Counted from the stretch's first letter, positions 1-8,128 are shown. The stretch is DNA of 64,000 nt from VXLM01 sp965242665 (GCA_965242665.1 OZ251484.1:3410001-3474000), one strand, 5' to 3'. Numbers and translations: made by a program. The notes: generated by a model from the letters alone, not told the origin.

Positions 1-674
1 CCGCCCATCTCCTTGCTGGCTTGCACGATTCTCTCGGCGATCTCGCCTCGGTAGAAGACGTCGGCCCCGTGCGCTGCAATGTTCTTGAGGGTGTTGGCGA
101 GGTCTTTCCAAACGAGGCGTGTGCCGGGCGCGTGCGCTCTTCCAGCGTGGTCGAGCATGGTCTCTGCGGATTTCGGAAACGCGCGGAGGTGTGCGGACGT
201 TTGCTGCATGATCTCTCTGTTCACGTAAGTAATTGGGAACCCGCGCTCCGCGTATTCGATGGCTTGACGGAACAGCGGTTCTCGGTCCATGGTGCCGTAA
301 GTCTCATGGAGAGTGAGCCAGCCGGCGAGGTTGCCCGGGATGAGCGGCGCAAGGATGCCTTGTTCGAGGGCCTCTTTCGTGAAGCGGTCCGGCGTCGCCA
401 TCTTGGGCATGCGTCCAGAGAAATTCAGCGCCCGTACCCTACCCTCTTTGGCGATGTGGGCGAGGGCCAGTCCAATTCCCCCTACGCCAGACATATAGGG
501 CTCGACGACGTTTAGGGTCGAGGCGACGGCGACAACTGCGTCGAAGGCGTTGCCGCCGTCGAGCATGACCCGCACGCCGGCGAGTGATGCCAACGGGTGG
601 GCGGATGAGACCATCCCGTTGACGCCCATCGCTACTGGGCGGTTGGCTGCGGAATACCGGTAGGAATCGTGCAT
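1..674 (-). CDS. ggt: gamma-glutamyltransferase, N-terminal part (truncated by window edge)
   Basis: The reading frame starts with ATG at 674 and stays open to base 1, so the C-terminal part lies outside the window. It encodes about 224 residues. The block GGNAFDAVVAVASTLNVVEP followed by SGVGG is the N-terminal signature of the gamma-glutamyltranspeptidase family (Ntn hydrolases that cleave gamma-glutamyl amides, such as glutathione, and related acylases). The catalytic threonine that starts the small subunit would lie beyond the edge and cannot be checked. A GAGG ribosome-binding site sits 7 bases before the ATG. The start lies about 30 bases below a strong promoter with a palindromic operator. 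No signal peptide is evident, so a cytoplasmic relative is likely. Confidence 0.9.
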   Translation of the reverse strand, partial: MHDSYRYSAANRPVAMGVNGMVSSAHPLASLAGVRVMLDGGNAFDAVVAVASTLNVVEPYMSGVGGIGLALAHIAKEGRVRALNFSGRMPKMATPDRFTKEALEQGILAPLIPGNLAGWLTLHETYGTMDREPLFRQAIEYAERGFPITYVNREIMQQTSAHLRAFPKSAETMLDHAGRAHAPGTRLVWKDLANTLKNIAAHGADVFYRGEIAERIVQASKEMG

Positions 675-709
675 GGAGCGCCTCTTCACCGCATGTCGGA
701 GTAGTACAT

Positions 710-738
710 AATCTAGAGAGGATATCCTCTCTTGTCAA
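710..738 (-). promoter_or_regulatory. promoter with 18-bp perfect palindrome (probable operator) for ggt
   Basis: On the minus strand TTGACA (738-733) and TAGATT (715-710) are 17 bases apart. The spacer is almost entirely the perfect palindrome AGAGAGGATATCCTCTCT (715-732), so a dimeric regulator bound there would block RNA polymerase. The promoter is seen in the sequence; the operator role is inferred. Confidence 0.75.
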
Positions 739-913
739 GGACAGGGATTGCTCCAAACGTATCTGCGCCGCCTCGCTTCTTCATTGCAAGATAGGGAAAC
801 GCCTTTGCAACTCGTGCGTTGACGGGTTTCGTTCGATTCGTCGTCAGCGCGGGTTGCCCTGGATGCAATGGGTTGCAGTCCCCTTCCGCGCAGCGAAATT
901 GACGGAGGAGGAA

Positions 914-2545
914 TCACGTCAGACCGGGAATCGACGAGGCGTCCACGCGCGCGACCCTGCGGCCTCGGCGCCGCAACGCTTGGAAATCTCCCGCGGCTTG
1001 AGCGTCTGCGAGCATCCCAAAGGAAAAATCTTTGCACGGGATTGGAATGTCGTCCTCGTGGGGGGAGACGATTTGCAAGAACAGTCCACTGTTCGGCCCG
1101 CCCTTGTGGAGTTGCCCTGTCGAGTGGAGAACGCGTGGTCCGTAGCCCAGAGTGGTGGCAATCCCCTGCTCTTCAACGATGGATCGTCGGAAATGGAAGA
1201 GCGCCTCGTCGACGTCCGGGGTTTGCGGAATGTACGCCATGATTGCCAGGTAGTCGCACGGTCTGGCTTGGCGCATCAATTGGGAGACCGATCCAAACGG
1301 ACGAACGTCTGGCGGAGGGCCCGATGATCCGAGTTCGGCAAGCATGGCGGCCGTCCGCTCCTTCGAGTCGTTTACGCTCGGTTGGTCGAATGGGTATACG
1401 CCAAGAATAGATGATGCGACTGCTGTTGCGAACTCCCATCGGAAGAACTCCGCGCCGATGTCGTATCTATCATCGAACCGAACAAGGATGATTGGATGGC
1501 CGGCGTCCCGGATGTCGGACATGGCCTTGTCGAGCTTGTCGTTGTCGCCGCGGTCGGCGCGGATGTATACGAATGCTCGATCGCTGCCGTAGTATTCCGG
1601 TCGCACTATCGGCTCTCCGACGACGGGGACGATGCCTCTACCATCCTTTCCTGTGCTTTCCGCGATGATCTGTTCGATCCACGGCCCGAAGCCGGCGATG
1701 GACGGCGAGGCGGCGATGGTCAGTTTGTCCCGCCCTATCTTGGCGAGAGCGCCGATCGCCGCGCCAAGCCGCGCGCCGGGGTTTTGGGAGAGTGGAGAAC
1801 CGGCCGAGCAGTATTGCGCCATCATTTCCGCTCGTTCGATGATGCGGCCGATGTCTACCCCTGTGAGGACTGCGGGGGTCAGGCCAAAGTATGAGAGTGC
1901 AGAGTATCTCCCGCCGACGTTTGACGGGTTTACGAAGACTCGCAGAAATCCTCGATCTCGTGCGAGTTTTTCGAGAGGCGTGCCCGTGTCTGTGATCGCG
2001 GCAAAGCGAGAGCCTGTGCATTCACCGCCGACATGACGCGCGACCAATTGATGGAAGTATTGGTATAGGACGTTCGGCTCGATAGTGGAGCCGGATTTCG
2101 ACGATACGATGAAGAGCGTGCGCGCCGGGTCTATGGAGTCGGAGACGTCGCGGATGCGCGATGGTACGGTGCTATCGAGGATGAGGAGCGCAGGCGCACG
2201 ACTGGATGCGCCGCATATCTGGGCAAGAACTTCCGCTCCCAGGCTGCTCCCCCCCATGCCGAGCAAGACAACATGAGAGTAGCCGGCGCGTCGTATTTCC
2301 TGGGCGAACGCATCGAGTGCGGTCGTTTCGTTCCGCATTTGGCGAGGCAAGTCGATCCAGCCGAGTCGGTCTGGGGTGTCGTCTGGATCTGGCCTCCAAA
2401 CGGTACGGTCTGCGTTCCAGATGCGTGGAACGATGCGGTCTGCTTCAAGGCGTTCCATGGCATGCGAGACCGTCTCGGCGTATGCTCCAAGTTGGACAGA
2501 TGGGTGAACGCTGGCAAAGTCTATGTGAGAGAATCTCTGCGGCAT
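914..2545 (-). CDS. pgi: glucose-6-phosphate isomerase-like protein
   Basis: Predicted to interconvert glucose 6-phosphate and fructose 6-phosphate in the cytoplasm. The 543-residue product has the two SIS domains of the family: GMGGSSLG (96-103), the phosphate-binding SSKSGSTIE (148-156), GGRYSAL (211-217), the catalytic Glu in IIAESTGK (E296) and the C-terminal lysine in STGQLHKGG (K481). The last motif resembles the isomerase half of transaldolase-isomerase fusions, but no transaldolase domain is attached here. The frame is open upstream to 2653. I chose ATG 2545 because the longer version would overlap the upstream gene and homology begins near this point. It lies 37 bases after the dioxygenase gene and is probably co-transcribed with it. 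Confidence 0.9.
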   Translation of the reverse strand: MPQRFSHIDFASVHPSVQLGAYAETVSHAMERLEADRIVPRIWNADRTVWRPDPDDTPDRLGWIDLPRQMRNETTALDAFAQEIRRAGYSHVVLLGMGGSSLGAEVLAQICGASSRAPALLILDSTVPSRIRDVSDSIDPARTLFIVSSKSGSTIEPNVLYQYFHQLVARHVGGECTGSRFAAITDTGTPLEKLARDRGFLRVFVNPSNVGGRYSALSYFGLTPAVLTGVDIGRIIERAEMMAQYCSAGSPLSQNPGARLGAAIGALAKIGRDKLTIAASPSIAGFGPWIEQIIAESTGKDGRGIVPVVGEPIVRPEYYGSDRAFVYIRADRGDNDKLDKAMSDIRDAGHPIILVRFDDRYDIGAEFFRWEFATAVASSILGVYPFDQPSVNDSKERTAAMLAELGSSGPPPDVRPFGSVSQLMRQARPCDYLAIMAYIPQTPDVDEALFHFRRSIVEEQGIATTLGYGPRVLHSTGQLHKGGPNSGLFLQIVSPHEDDIPIPCKDFSFGMLADAQAAGDFQALRRRGRRVARVDASSIPGLT

Positions 2546-2582
2546 CGTTTGGCCCGTATGGGATGTTGCGAGTCGGGCGGGG

Positions 2583-3554
2583 TTACGCACAGAGAGGGTC
2601 GTTTGGATCCCATCGTCGGAATTCTGGAGAACCGACAGCGGCGATCTCGTCACGTGCCATGTACCATCTCTCGGCCCACCGTCTGGGGTCGCGAAGCTCG
2701 CTGCCGGGGTTGGAGCGGCTGCGCGCTATGAACCCTGGGAACCATGGGCGTTCCGTCGCCTGGCCGGTGGGATTGTATCGCAGATCGAAGCTCCAACGTA
2801 TGGTATCGGAGAGGTTCTCCAACGAGGCGTGCTGGGTATACTTGGTCATGAACAGCACGTCCCCGGGTTTCATGGGCAGGGGCAATTGATCGTCGGAGAT
2901 GTCATCGTCTGGGATGCCGGTCTTGCCTGCATCGGCGACGCAGTGGAGGTCGAGTCCATGCCGATGACTGCCCGGCACGACGACGAGGCATCCGTTCTCT
3001 TCGGTGGCCTCAGTGACAGGAAGCCAAACCGTTAGGATGTCGCTGTCGTCGGCCTCTTCCGTTATTACGCCGATGTCTTGGTGCCATTGGGTTTTGGCTA
3101 TGCCTGCATGGTAGCGCTTGTCTTCTGGAAGAGCGGCAACGGGCGGCTTTATTCGCGTGTGCTGCACGGGGTTGCAGAATATCTCTGGGCCGACGAACAT
3201 CTCCACGGCGTCCAGCAGCCGCTCGTTGCGCAAGAGACCGAACGCCTCCGGCCCAGTGTGCATGGGAGTGTCTGCGTCTATCACGCTCTGGGGGAGGGAT
3301 ATGTCGAAGTGTTGGTAGTAGCCGCCCTCGGTCTCCCGCGCCACTTCCGTCAGACGCCGGCCGAATGGAAGGCGCTCGAAACCCGAAGAAATCTTCCCTT
3401 GCCGATGCCAATCCCTCGAAAGGGTGTCCAGCAAGCACTCGTACTCATCCATGACCGGTTGGATATCTTCCTCGGGATCAAGGACTCCTTGCAGGACGAC
3501 GAATCCTTGCTCGTCGAACTCATCGAGAACCGCTTGTCTATCGACATCTTCCAT
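2583..3554 (-). CDS. phytanoyl-CoA dioxygenase (PhyH) family protein
   Basis: A 323-residue Fe(II)/2-oxoglutarate-dependent oxygenase of the PhyH family. The iron-binding facial triad is visible: H158-x-D160 in WHQDIG and H242 in YTQHAS. R253 in TIRWSFDLRY is the likely 2-oxoglutarate anchor. The substrate cannot be read from sequence; PhyH proteins hydroxylate acyl-CoAs and many small molecules. The ATG at 3554 has a GGAG motif 8 bases upstream and a promoter at 3586-3615. It is the first gene of a probable unit with pgi. Confidence 0.88.
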   Translation of the reverse strand: MEDVDRQAVLDEFDEQGFVVLQGVLDPEEDIQPVMDEYECLLDTLSRDWHRQGKISSGFERLPFGRRLTEVARETEGGYYQHFDISLPQSVIDADTPMHTGPEAFGLLRNERLLDAVEMFVGPEIFCNPVQHTRIKPPVAALPEDKRYHAGIAKTQWHQDIGVITEEADDSDILTVWLPVTEATEENGCLVVVPGSHRHGLDLHCVADAGKTGIPDDDISDDQLPLPMKPGDVLFMTKYTQHASLENLSDTIRWSFDLRYNPTGQATERPWFPGFIARSRSNPGSELRDPRRWAERWYMARDEIAAVGSPEFRRWDPNDPLCA

Positions 3555-3585
3555 ATCGTTGCTCCAACGGGGTCTTCGTGCACAG

Positions 3586-3615
3586 ATTATGATACCATTC
3601 GCATCCGTAAGTCAA
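3586..3615 (-). promoter_or_regulatory. promoter of the PhyH gene
   Basis: Minus-strand TTGACT (3615-3610) and CATAAT (3591-3586) are separated by 18 bases. The start codon of the PhyH gene follows about 25 bases after the expected transcription start. Confidence 0.6.
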
Positions 3616-3704
3616 TGGTACCGCGGCGGGCCTTCCGTTCTCTTATAGTTGATGGAGAACGTCGAATCCGTCCGTCGACGACCGCGCATCTCTGATGACA
3701 TCCG

Positions 3705-3869
3705 TTAGGAACCGCTTGTGCGCGCCCTGCGCTGCGGAGACGCCAGTAAGGTCATATACTCTCTCACAACGTCGAACCCGCGCATCTCCGCAAAGCGCAG
3801 CAGGTCTCGCCGTTGGTTTTCGATGGTCTGGTCGGTCGTGGATACTCGGAGCCAGATGGCAGCCTTCAT
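3705..3869 (-). pseudogene. serine recombinase (resolvase) N-terminal remnant
   Basis: A 54-residue frame that begins MKAAIWLRVSTTDQ and continues with ENQ, FAEMRGF and VVREY. This is the start of the resolvase/invertase catalytic domain, including the nucleophilic serine in RVST. After EY the similarity fades and a stop follows, so most of the catalytic domain and all of the DNA-binding part are missing. No continuation was found in other frames downstream. It sits beside the CRISPR-like element and is best read as the relic of a mobile element. An alternative ATG lies further upstream at 3944. Confidence 0.6.
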
Positions 3870-3895
3870 CCCTACCTCAGTTCCTTCCGTCTTTG

Positions 3896-4441
3896 TCAAT
3901 AGAATCGTGCTCCTGGGTATGGGAGCCAATGAGCCTCTCTCCATCTCGACCGCGACTCTTGCCGCAGCGTCAGGAAGTTCTGAATCTGCTCTTGCGCCTC
4001 GGCGCAGTCATCACCATGGGATCGAACATTGGCGTCTTGCACATACTCCAGCACGTACGACAGGTCGTTCCCCAGGTTTCTGAGCCGGCGCGCCGCTTTC
4101 TGGTGCAGTAAACCATGATCCGGGTATCTAGTCGCTAGAACCCCCCTGCACCCCGCATCTATCACGCCGTCATATGCCAGCTCTGGCCAAATGTCCGTTT
4201 CCCGCAGCATCGGCTCAGACGTTGGCGTCGGGCCAGATGTTGCAGTCGCCGCCCCCCGCGCTCTGCGCGTCAGCGTCGGCTCCGGCGTCGGTATGATTGA
4301 ATCTATCCGCGCTTCGAGTTCTCTGCGCTCGTGCCACGCATCGTCCAGCCTGTTGTCTAGGTGCACCTCAAGCAGGTCGTTCGCCACCCATGCTATCGTT
4401 GCGGCGATTCCGACGACTCCAAGCCAATCCCAAAATTTCAT
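3896..4441 (-). CDS. hypothetical protein with one N-terminal membrane segment
   Basis: Not recognised. The 181-residue product has an N-terminal hydrophobic helix (about residues 5-22), then a charged, possibly helical stretch, a Thr/Pro-rich linker containing PTPEPT and PTPTSEP, and a C-terminal region with two cysteines (in AGCRG and DDCAE). The layout suggests a protein anchored in the membrane with a soluble tail. The ATG has a strong GGGAGGAG ribosome-binding site 4 bases upstream, which supports real translation. The gene overlaps the upstream-extended frame of the recombinase remnant. The PT-rich linker resembles that of the lipoprotein at 10497-10871. Confidence 0.6.
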   Translation of the reverse strand: MKFWDWLGVVGIAATIAWVANDLLEVHLDNRLDDAWHERRELEARIDSIIPTPEPTLTRRARGAATATSGPTPTSEPMLRETDIWPELAYDGVIDAGCRGVLATRYPDHGLLHQKAARRLRNLGNDLSYVLEYVQDANVRSHGDDCAEAQEQIQNFLTLRQESRSRWREAHWLPYPGARFY

Positions 4442-4484
4442 GTGACTCCTCCCAAGACCTTGTCAACTATAATAGAAGAGAACA

Positions 4485-4638
4485 GAGGCGGGCCTTCCGT
4501 TTGATTTATCGACATGACGGCTGCCAGGGGACGGCAATTCCAAGCGATACGTCCAATCCGCCGGGGCGCAATAGATTCCCGCCTTCGCGGGAATGACGAG
4601 GCCCGGCGGGAATGACGTCGGTAAGGAAACGGGACGCC
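4485..4638 (-). repeat. trailer of the CRISPR-like locus (copy 1), part of a dispersed element
   Basis: This stretch follows the array in the direction of transcription (minus strand). Blocks such as GACGGCAATT, TCCAATCCGC and GGAAAC..GACGCC recur at 28141-28255, on the other side of the single-repeat locus. The outer end, TTCCGTTTgATTTATCGACATGACGGCTG with small differences, recurs at 54175-54205. A hairpin unit (4575-4594) is inserted here and absent from copy 2. No gene is supported in this stretch. Confidence 0.65.
4575..4594. repeat. short palindromic extragenic hairpin (copy 1)
   Basis: ATTCCCGCCTTCGCGGGAAT forms an 8-bp stem with a 4-base loop and is followed by GACG. The same hairpin with loop changes occurs at 27805-27824 and 54250-54269, always between genes. 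Confidence 0.8.
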
Positions 4639-4979
4639 GTTGCCTCGCGTGCGCGCGGGCACGAGGCGCGTCTTCCAGGGCGTCGGCGTAGAGTTCTCCG
4701 TTGCCTCGCGTGCGCGCGGGCACGAGAGCCTATGGTATCGAGACACACTCCACTGGGGAGTTGCCTCGCGTGCGCGCGGGCACGAGTGCGCCTTTGCCTC
4801 GTCTTGCAAGCGCGCAAGCCCTGTCGGGTGGTTGCCTCGCGTGCGCGCGGGCACGAGTATCATCTCCGCATTGAGCAATCCCCCACCGATGGTTGCCTCG
4901 CGTGCGCGCGGGCACGAGTCCTGTTGACGGTGGGGATCAAGCAGTGTGGCGCGTTGCCTCGCGTGCGCGCGGGCACGAG
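4639..4979 (-). CRISPR. orphan CRISPR-like array: six 27-base repeats, five spacers
   Basis: Six identical 27-base repeats start at 4639, 4700, 4760, 4831, 4892 and 4953 (plus strand: begins GTTGCCTCGCG, ends GGGCACGAG). Spacers are 34, 33, 44, 34 and 34 bases and unrelated to each other. The 60-61 base period equals that of type I-E arrays, and the minus-strand repeat (CTCGTGCCCGCG..CACGCGAGGCAAC) resembles I-E repeats, with a 5-bp stem CGTGC/GCACG. A leader-like region with a promoter lies at 4980-5262, so the array is read on the minus strand. Several spacers read as open coding-like segments. No cas gene is visible within the window. A tandem repeat that is not CRISPR remains possible. 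Confidence 0.75.
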
Positions 4980-5262
4980 CTTTCGTTGCATCCCGTCGGA
5001 TCCTGTCGCATTCTGTCGAATCCTGATGACGGCGAGTTTGGCATCGTCTCTCGGGGCGCGCTGCGATTGGGGGCGGAATGACGGTTGGGCGCGCGGGGTG
5101 ACGTGCTCGGCAGTTTGCATGTCTCGCATATTGTGGCTGTCTCCTCGGAGTATGGTTCGACGAAGTCGTCATAGTCCTAGAGTAGTACACAAGTTCTGTT
5201 CTGTCAAATGCGATTTCGGTCGGTTCGATGTGTCCGTGCAAGTATGGCAGTGGATGCGCGGC
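4980..5262 (-). promoter_or_regulatory. leader of the CRISPR-like array with promoter (copy 1)
   Basis: Minus-strand TTGACA (5207-5202), 17 bases, TACTCT (5184-5179) drives transcription toward the repeats. ATG follows 6 bases after the -10 (5172-5170). The whole stretch up to the first repeat has a diverged inverted counterpart at 27838-28105. Both copies keep the promoter, a CCGAGGAGACAGCC block and a TTTCGTTG stretch just before the repeat. Frames starting in the leader read into the repeats and are judged untranslated or at most a short leader peptide. Confidence 0.65.
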
Positions 5263-5288
5263 GCGAGTTTGGTTCGGCTTCGCATCTG

Positions 5289-6347
5289 TCATAGCGTCTT
5301 GCCCCATGTTGCCATTAGAGGATCCGGGGGGAAGTCGACGGCTTTGCCGAAGTAGATAGACTGCCCAACTGCTTCGCAGAATTCCATGTATTGGACGCCT
5401 TCATCGAAGGATGGATGGACGGGGGAGCGTTCGCGGACGGCGCGGATGAACTCGGCGTCTGTGGTCTGCTGGCGTATTTCGTTGGGTTCTGGATGGATGG
5501 GCTGCATGGATGTCGATCCTGCGGTCGCGCCGTGGATTTCGTCGCCGAACAGCGTGTAGGAGAGCGCGCCTTTGGATCCGTATATCTCTATCTTGTGCGG
5601 GCCGGGGAAGGCCGCTTCGGTCGAGAAGTGGTACGATGCGGACGCGCCACATGCAAGGTTGGCAGCGACGGCTATCGAATCAGGTACGGATGCGCCGGGG
5701 GACTCCCCTTCCCGACTGCTTCCGTCGTCGGCGCGGTAACGGGCTTTGGCGACGAGAGAGGTTGCGGGACCGACCCACCGGTTGAGGACTTCGACCCACA
5801 TGCCCATCGTGAGCATATGCAGTCCGCTGACGTCCGGATCGCGACGCCAATCGTATGTGTCCCGATTCGACGGCGCCGCCATGCCGACGGTGCGGACGTC
5901 ATGGATATCGCCGACATAGTTCTCGTCGTGCAGGAGGCGGATCATCGTCCGGTCGCCCTCGAGTCCGGGCAAGGGAGGATACAGGCAGGTTACCGCGCCG
6001 GAGGAATTGGCGGCGGCGCGCATTTCCTGCGCTTCCTTCAAGTTTCGCGCCATGCGCGCTTGGCATAGGACATGTTTTCCTGCTGCGAGGCAGGCCAGGG
6101 TCATCTCGTGGTGCGGTCCTGGGGGTGTTGCTATCACGACTGCATCGATGTTGGGGGATTCGGCGATTTCTCGCCAGTCGGCAGCTGCGCGGCGGAATCC
6201 GAGTTCCCGCGCTGTGCGCTGCGCTTTGTCGAGCGTGCGGTTCCATACCATCTCCAATTGCACGCCGTCGATGGACCGGAGGCGCGGGACGTGTCTATCC
6301 CGAGCGACGGCTCCTGCGCCGATTATTCCCACTCGAATCGTATCCAT
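5289..6347 (-). CDS. Gfo/Idh/MocA-family oxidoreductase
   Basis: A 352-residue NAD(P)-dependent dehydrogenase. The N-terminal Rossmann motif GIIGAGAVARDRH (8-20) binds the nucleotide. VIATPPGPHHEM and GKHVLCQARMARNL occupy the place of the family's EKPxA motif, but the usual Glu-Lys-Pro is replaced by QARM, so the catalytic lysine appears to be missing or moved. Family members oxidise sugars, inositols or biliverdin; the substrate here is unknown. The ATG at 6347 has a GGGAGGAG ribosome-binding site. It is the last gene of a probable minus-strand unit after radC and the propeller protein. Confidence 0.85.
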   Translation of the reverse strand: MDTIRVGIIGAGAVARDRHVPRLRSIDGVQLEMVWNRTLDKAQRTARELGFRRAAADWREIAESPNIDAVVIATPPGPHHEMTLACLAAGKHVLCQARMARNLKEAQEMRAAANSSGAVTCLYPPLPGLEGDRTMIRLLHDENYVGDIHDVRTVGMAAPSNRDTYDWRRDPDVSGLHMLTMGMWVEVLNRWVGPATSLVAKARYRADDGSSREGESPGASVPDSIAVAANLACGASASYHFSTEAAFPGPHKIEIYGSKGALSYTLFGDEIHGATAGSTSMQPIHPEPNEIRQQTTDAEFIRAVRERSPVHPSFDEGVQYMEFCEAVGQSIYFGKAVDFPPDPLMATWGKTL

Positions 6348-6502
6348 CTATATTCTCCTCCCGAAGTATGTGGTCGCAGCGCCTAGGGCGGCGCTGACGG
6401 TCGGACGGGGCAATCACGTCAACCGGTTTCCGAAAGGCTATCCGATTGTCTTACAGTGTGGTTCTACCAAGGATGGACGGGAAGATGCGATTGTTTGGAT
6501 GC

Positions 6503-8128
6503 TCATGGATATCCTCTTGCGCCTGGGGAGAGTAGGTTGGCCGGGCTTTGCCTGACTCCGTCTTGGATGAAGTGGAAAGCGTACAGCGCGGCGTTTCGGA
6601 GGTGGAAGCGGAGCCGGACGGGTTTGCCGACCAGCGATCCGACACGCTCGTCGCCTCCCCAAGTGACGACATGGCGGCGTTCGTCGCCTGTGAAGGTATC
6701 ACAGCGATCGGAGGAGTAGCCATCGATGGGTCTTCCGGTTTCGTCCAAGATCGAGGCGGCGAACGTGCCGTAGGGCGAGGAGCGGTGGGATTGTGTGCGG
6801 AACGGCGCGGCGGGGGCGCGAACGTTGACCTCTAGGCGTTGGCCGTCGAAGACTATGGGCTTGGTGGTCAACACGCCGCCGTCCTCGTATGCGTCCATGG
6901 AGGCGAATCCGTCCAGCCTCAGTTTTGCGAGGCCGATGGCGTGCGCCATCCATTGGCCGTTGCGGACGGTGTTTACTACGCCCGTCAACGGGTGGCCGGG
7001 CACGTTCGATCCCATGGGCACGTTGCTGGCGGAGTAGTAGATGAGCAGGTCGTCTCCGTAGACTATGGGCTTCGTCAGTCCTATGTGATCGCTGTCCCAA
7101 GCGCCCCACATTCCGGGCCGCATGAATTCCCAGAACGGCGCGGCGCGGCGCCAAGTGCGGCCATCGCGGCTGATGACGAGTTCGGTGCGGTACTCGGCGT
7201 ATTCGTTCGCGTAGAAGCGCTCCCACTGTTCTGGGGAGGAGTCTTCTACATGGTAGGCGGAAACCGTGTCTACCGCGCCGACGTACAGGTCGTCGGTATA
7301 CAAGATGCCTGCTAGGTCTACGCCGTGGCTGGGACTCCAGTTCGGCGGGTCGGTCTCCGACACGGTCATTGCCTCTTCGGTATGCCCCCATGTCTCGAAG
7401 TCTGCGCTCGACGTGCGCATTATGGCGTACTTCTTTCGCACTCGCCTTCCGTCCACGTCGGCCGGCACAGTGCCTGACTTTCGGTGATAGTGGACATATT
7501 CTTGGCGTCTAGGGTCCCAACCGAACAGGATGCCGTTGGGGGCCACGGGAGGCTCGAAGATGCGGGGGGTTCCGACGTTCATTCGCCAGGTGATGCCGTC
7601 TCGAGAGTATCCTTTCGACAGGGCCCACTTCCCCTTGAAGTTGTCCATATAGAGCATCTTGTAGCGTCGTTCCGGGTCGGGGTCGTCGTAGTCCTTGATG
7701 AGGTTCGGACGGCGGATATGCTTCATGCCTTCGGTAGATGGGGGCAACAGATTGTTGTCTCGGGAGCCGTCGAATTCGGTTCGGCCGAGCGCGGGCTTTT
7801 GCCAATGGACGCCGTCGGAGGAGACCGCATAGCAGGCCTTGTACACGCCTTCCGGCTCTCGGGGCGCGCGCCCGGTCGACGCCGCCAGCGGCAGGGACGT
7901 GCGGTACCACATCTTGAACAGGCAGTCCTCTTCGTCGTACATGACGGCGCCTCCGAACAAGTACACCCCTCCCCCGCCGCGCTCCCAGGGACGGTCTGCT
8001 TGGACGACCGGATTGCCTTCCCAGCGGGTTGGACGATGGAACTGGCGGACGACTCCTTCCGTGGCGTCGATGACGCGGTCGTCGAGGAATAGTTGTCTCG
8101 TCGAGCCGATTTCGATGGGGGCTGCCAT
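6503..8128 (-). CDS. beta-propeller glycoside-hydrolase-like protein
   Basis: A 541-residue protein starting with the pattern TRQLFLDDRVI and continuing with HRP, NPVV, DRPWE, FKMWYR, YAVSSDGVHWQKP, KGYSRDGITWR and VISRDGRTWRRA. The repeated SxDGxxW blades are typical of five-bladed propellers of the GH32/GH43/GH68 type found in many uncharacterised proteins of marine bacteria. A role in recognising or cleaving carbohydrate is likely, but the catalytic acids cannot be assigned with confidence. No signal peptide is seen. It lies 28 bases after radC and upstream of a sugar-oxidoreductase-like gene, which fits carbohydrate metabolism. Confidence 0.75.
   Translation of the reverse strand: MAAPIEIGSTRQLFLDDRVIDATEGVVRQFHRPTRWEGNPVVQADRPWERGGGGVYLFGGAVMYDEEDCLFKMWYRTSLPLAASTGRAPREPEGVYKACYAVSSDGVHWQKPALGRTEFDGSRDNNLLPPSTEGMKHIRRPNLIKDYDDPDPERRYKMLYMDNFKGKWALSKGYSRDGITWRMNVGTPRIFEPPVAPNGILFGWDPRRQEYVHYHRKSGTVPADVDGRRVRKKYAIMRTSSADFETWGHTEEAMTVSETDPPNWSPSHGVDLAGILYTDDLYVGAVDTVSAYHVEDSSPEQWERFYANEYAEYRTELVISRDGRTWRRAAPFWEFMRPGMWGAWDSDHIGLTKPIVYGDDLLIYYSASNVPMGSNVPGHPLTGVVNTVRNGQWMAHAIGLAKLRLDGFASMDAYEDGGVLTTKPIVFDGQRLEVNVRAPAAPFRTQSHRSSPYGTFAASILDETGRPIDGYSSDRCDTFTGDERRHVVTWGGDERVGSLVGKPVRLRFHLRNAALYAFHFIQDGVRQSPANLLSPGARGYP

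Noticed and set aside
4438..5307. Long open frames with repeated Cys-Pro-Arg-Ala-Arg-Glu or Ala-Arg-Ala-His-Ala-Arg-Gln peptides on both strands
   Set aside because: They are translations of the CRISPR-like repeats and change frame between units; no start with ribosome-binding site and no domain.
6699..7391. 230-codon frame overlapping the propeller gene on the same strand
   Set aside because: Arginine-rich shifted frame of a gene with clear propeller repeats; not a separate gene.
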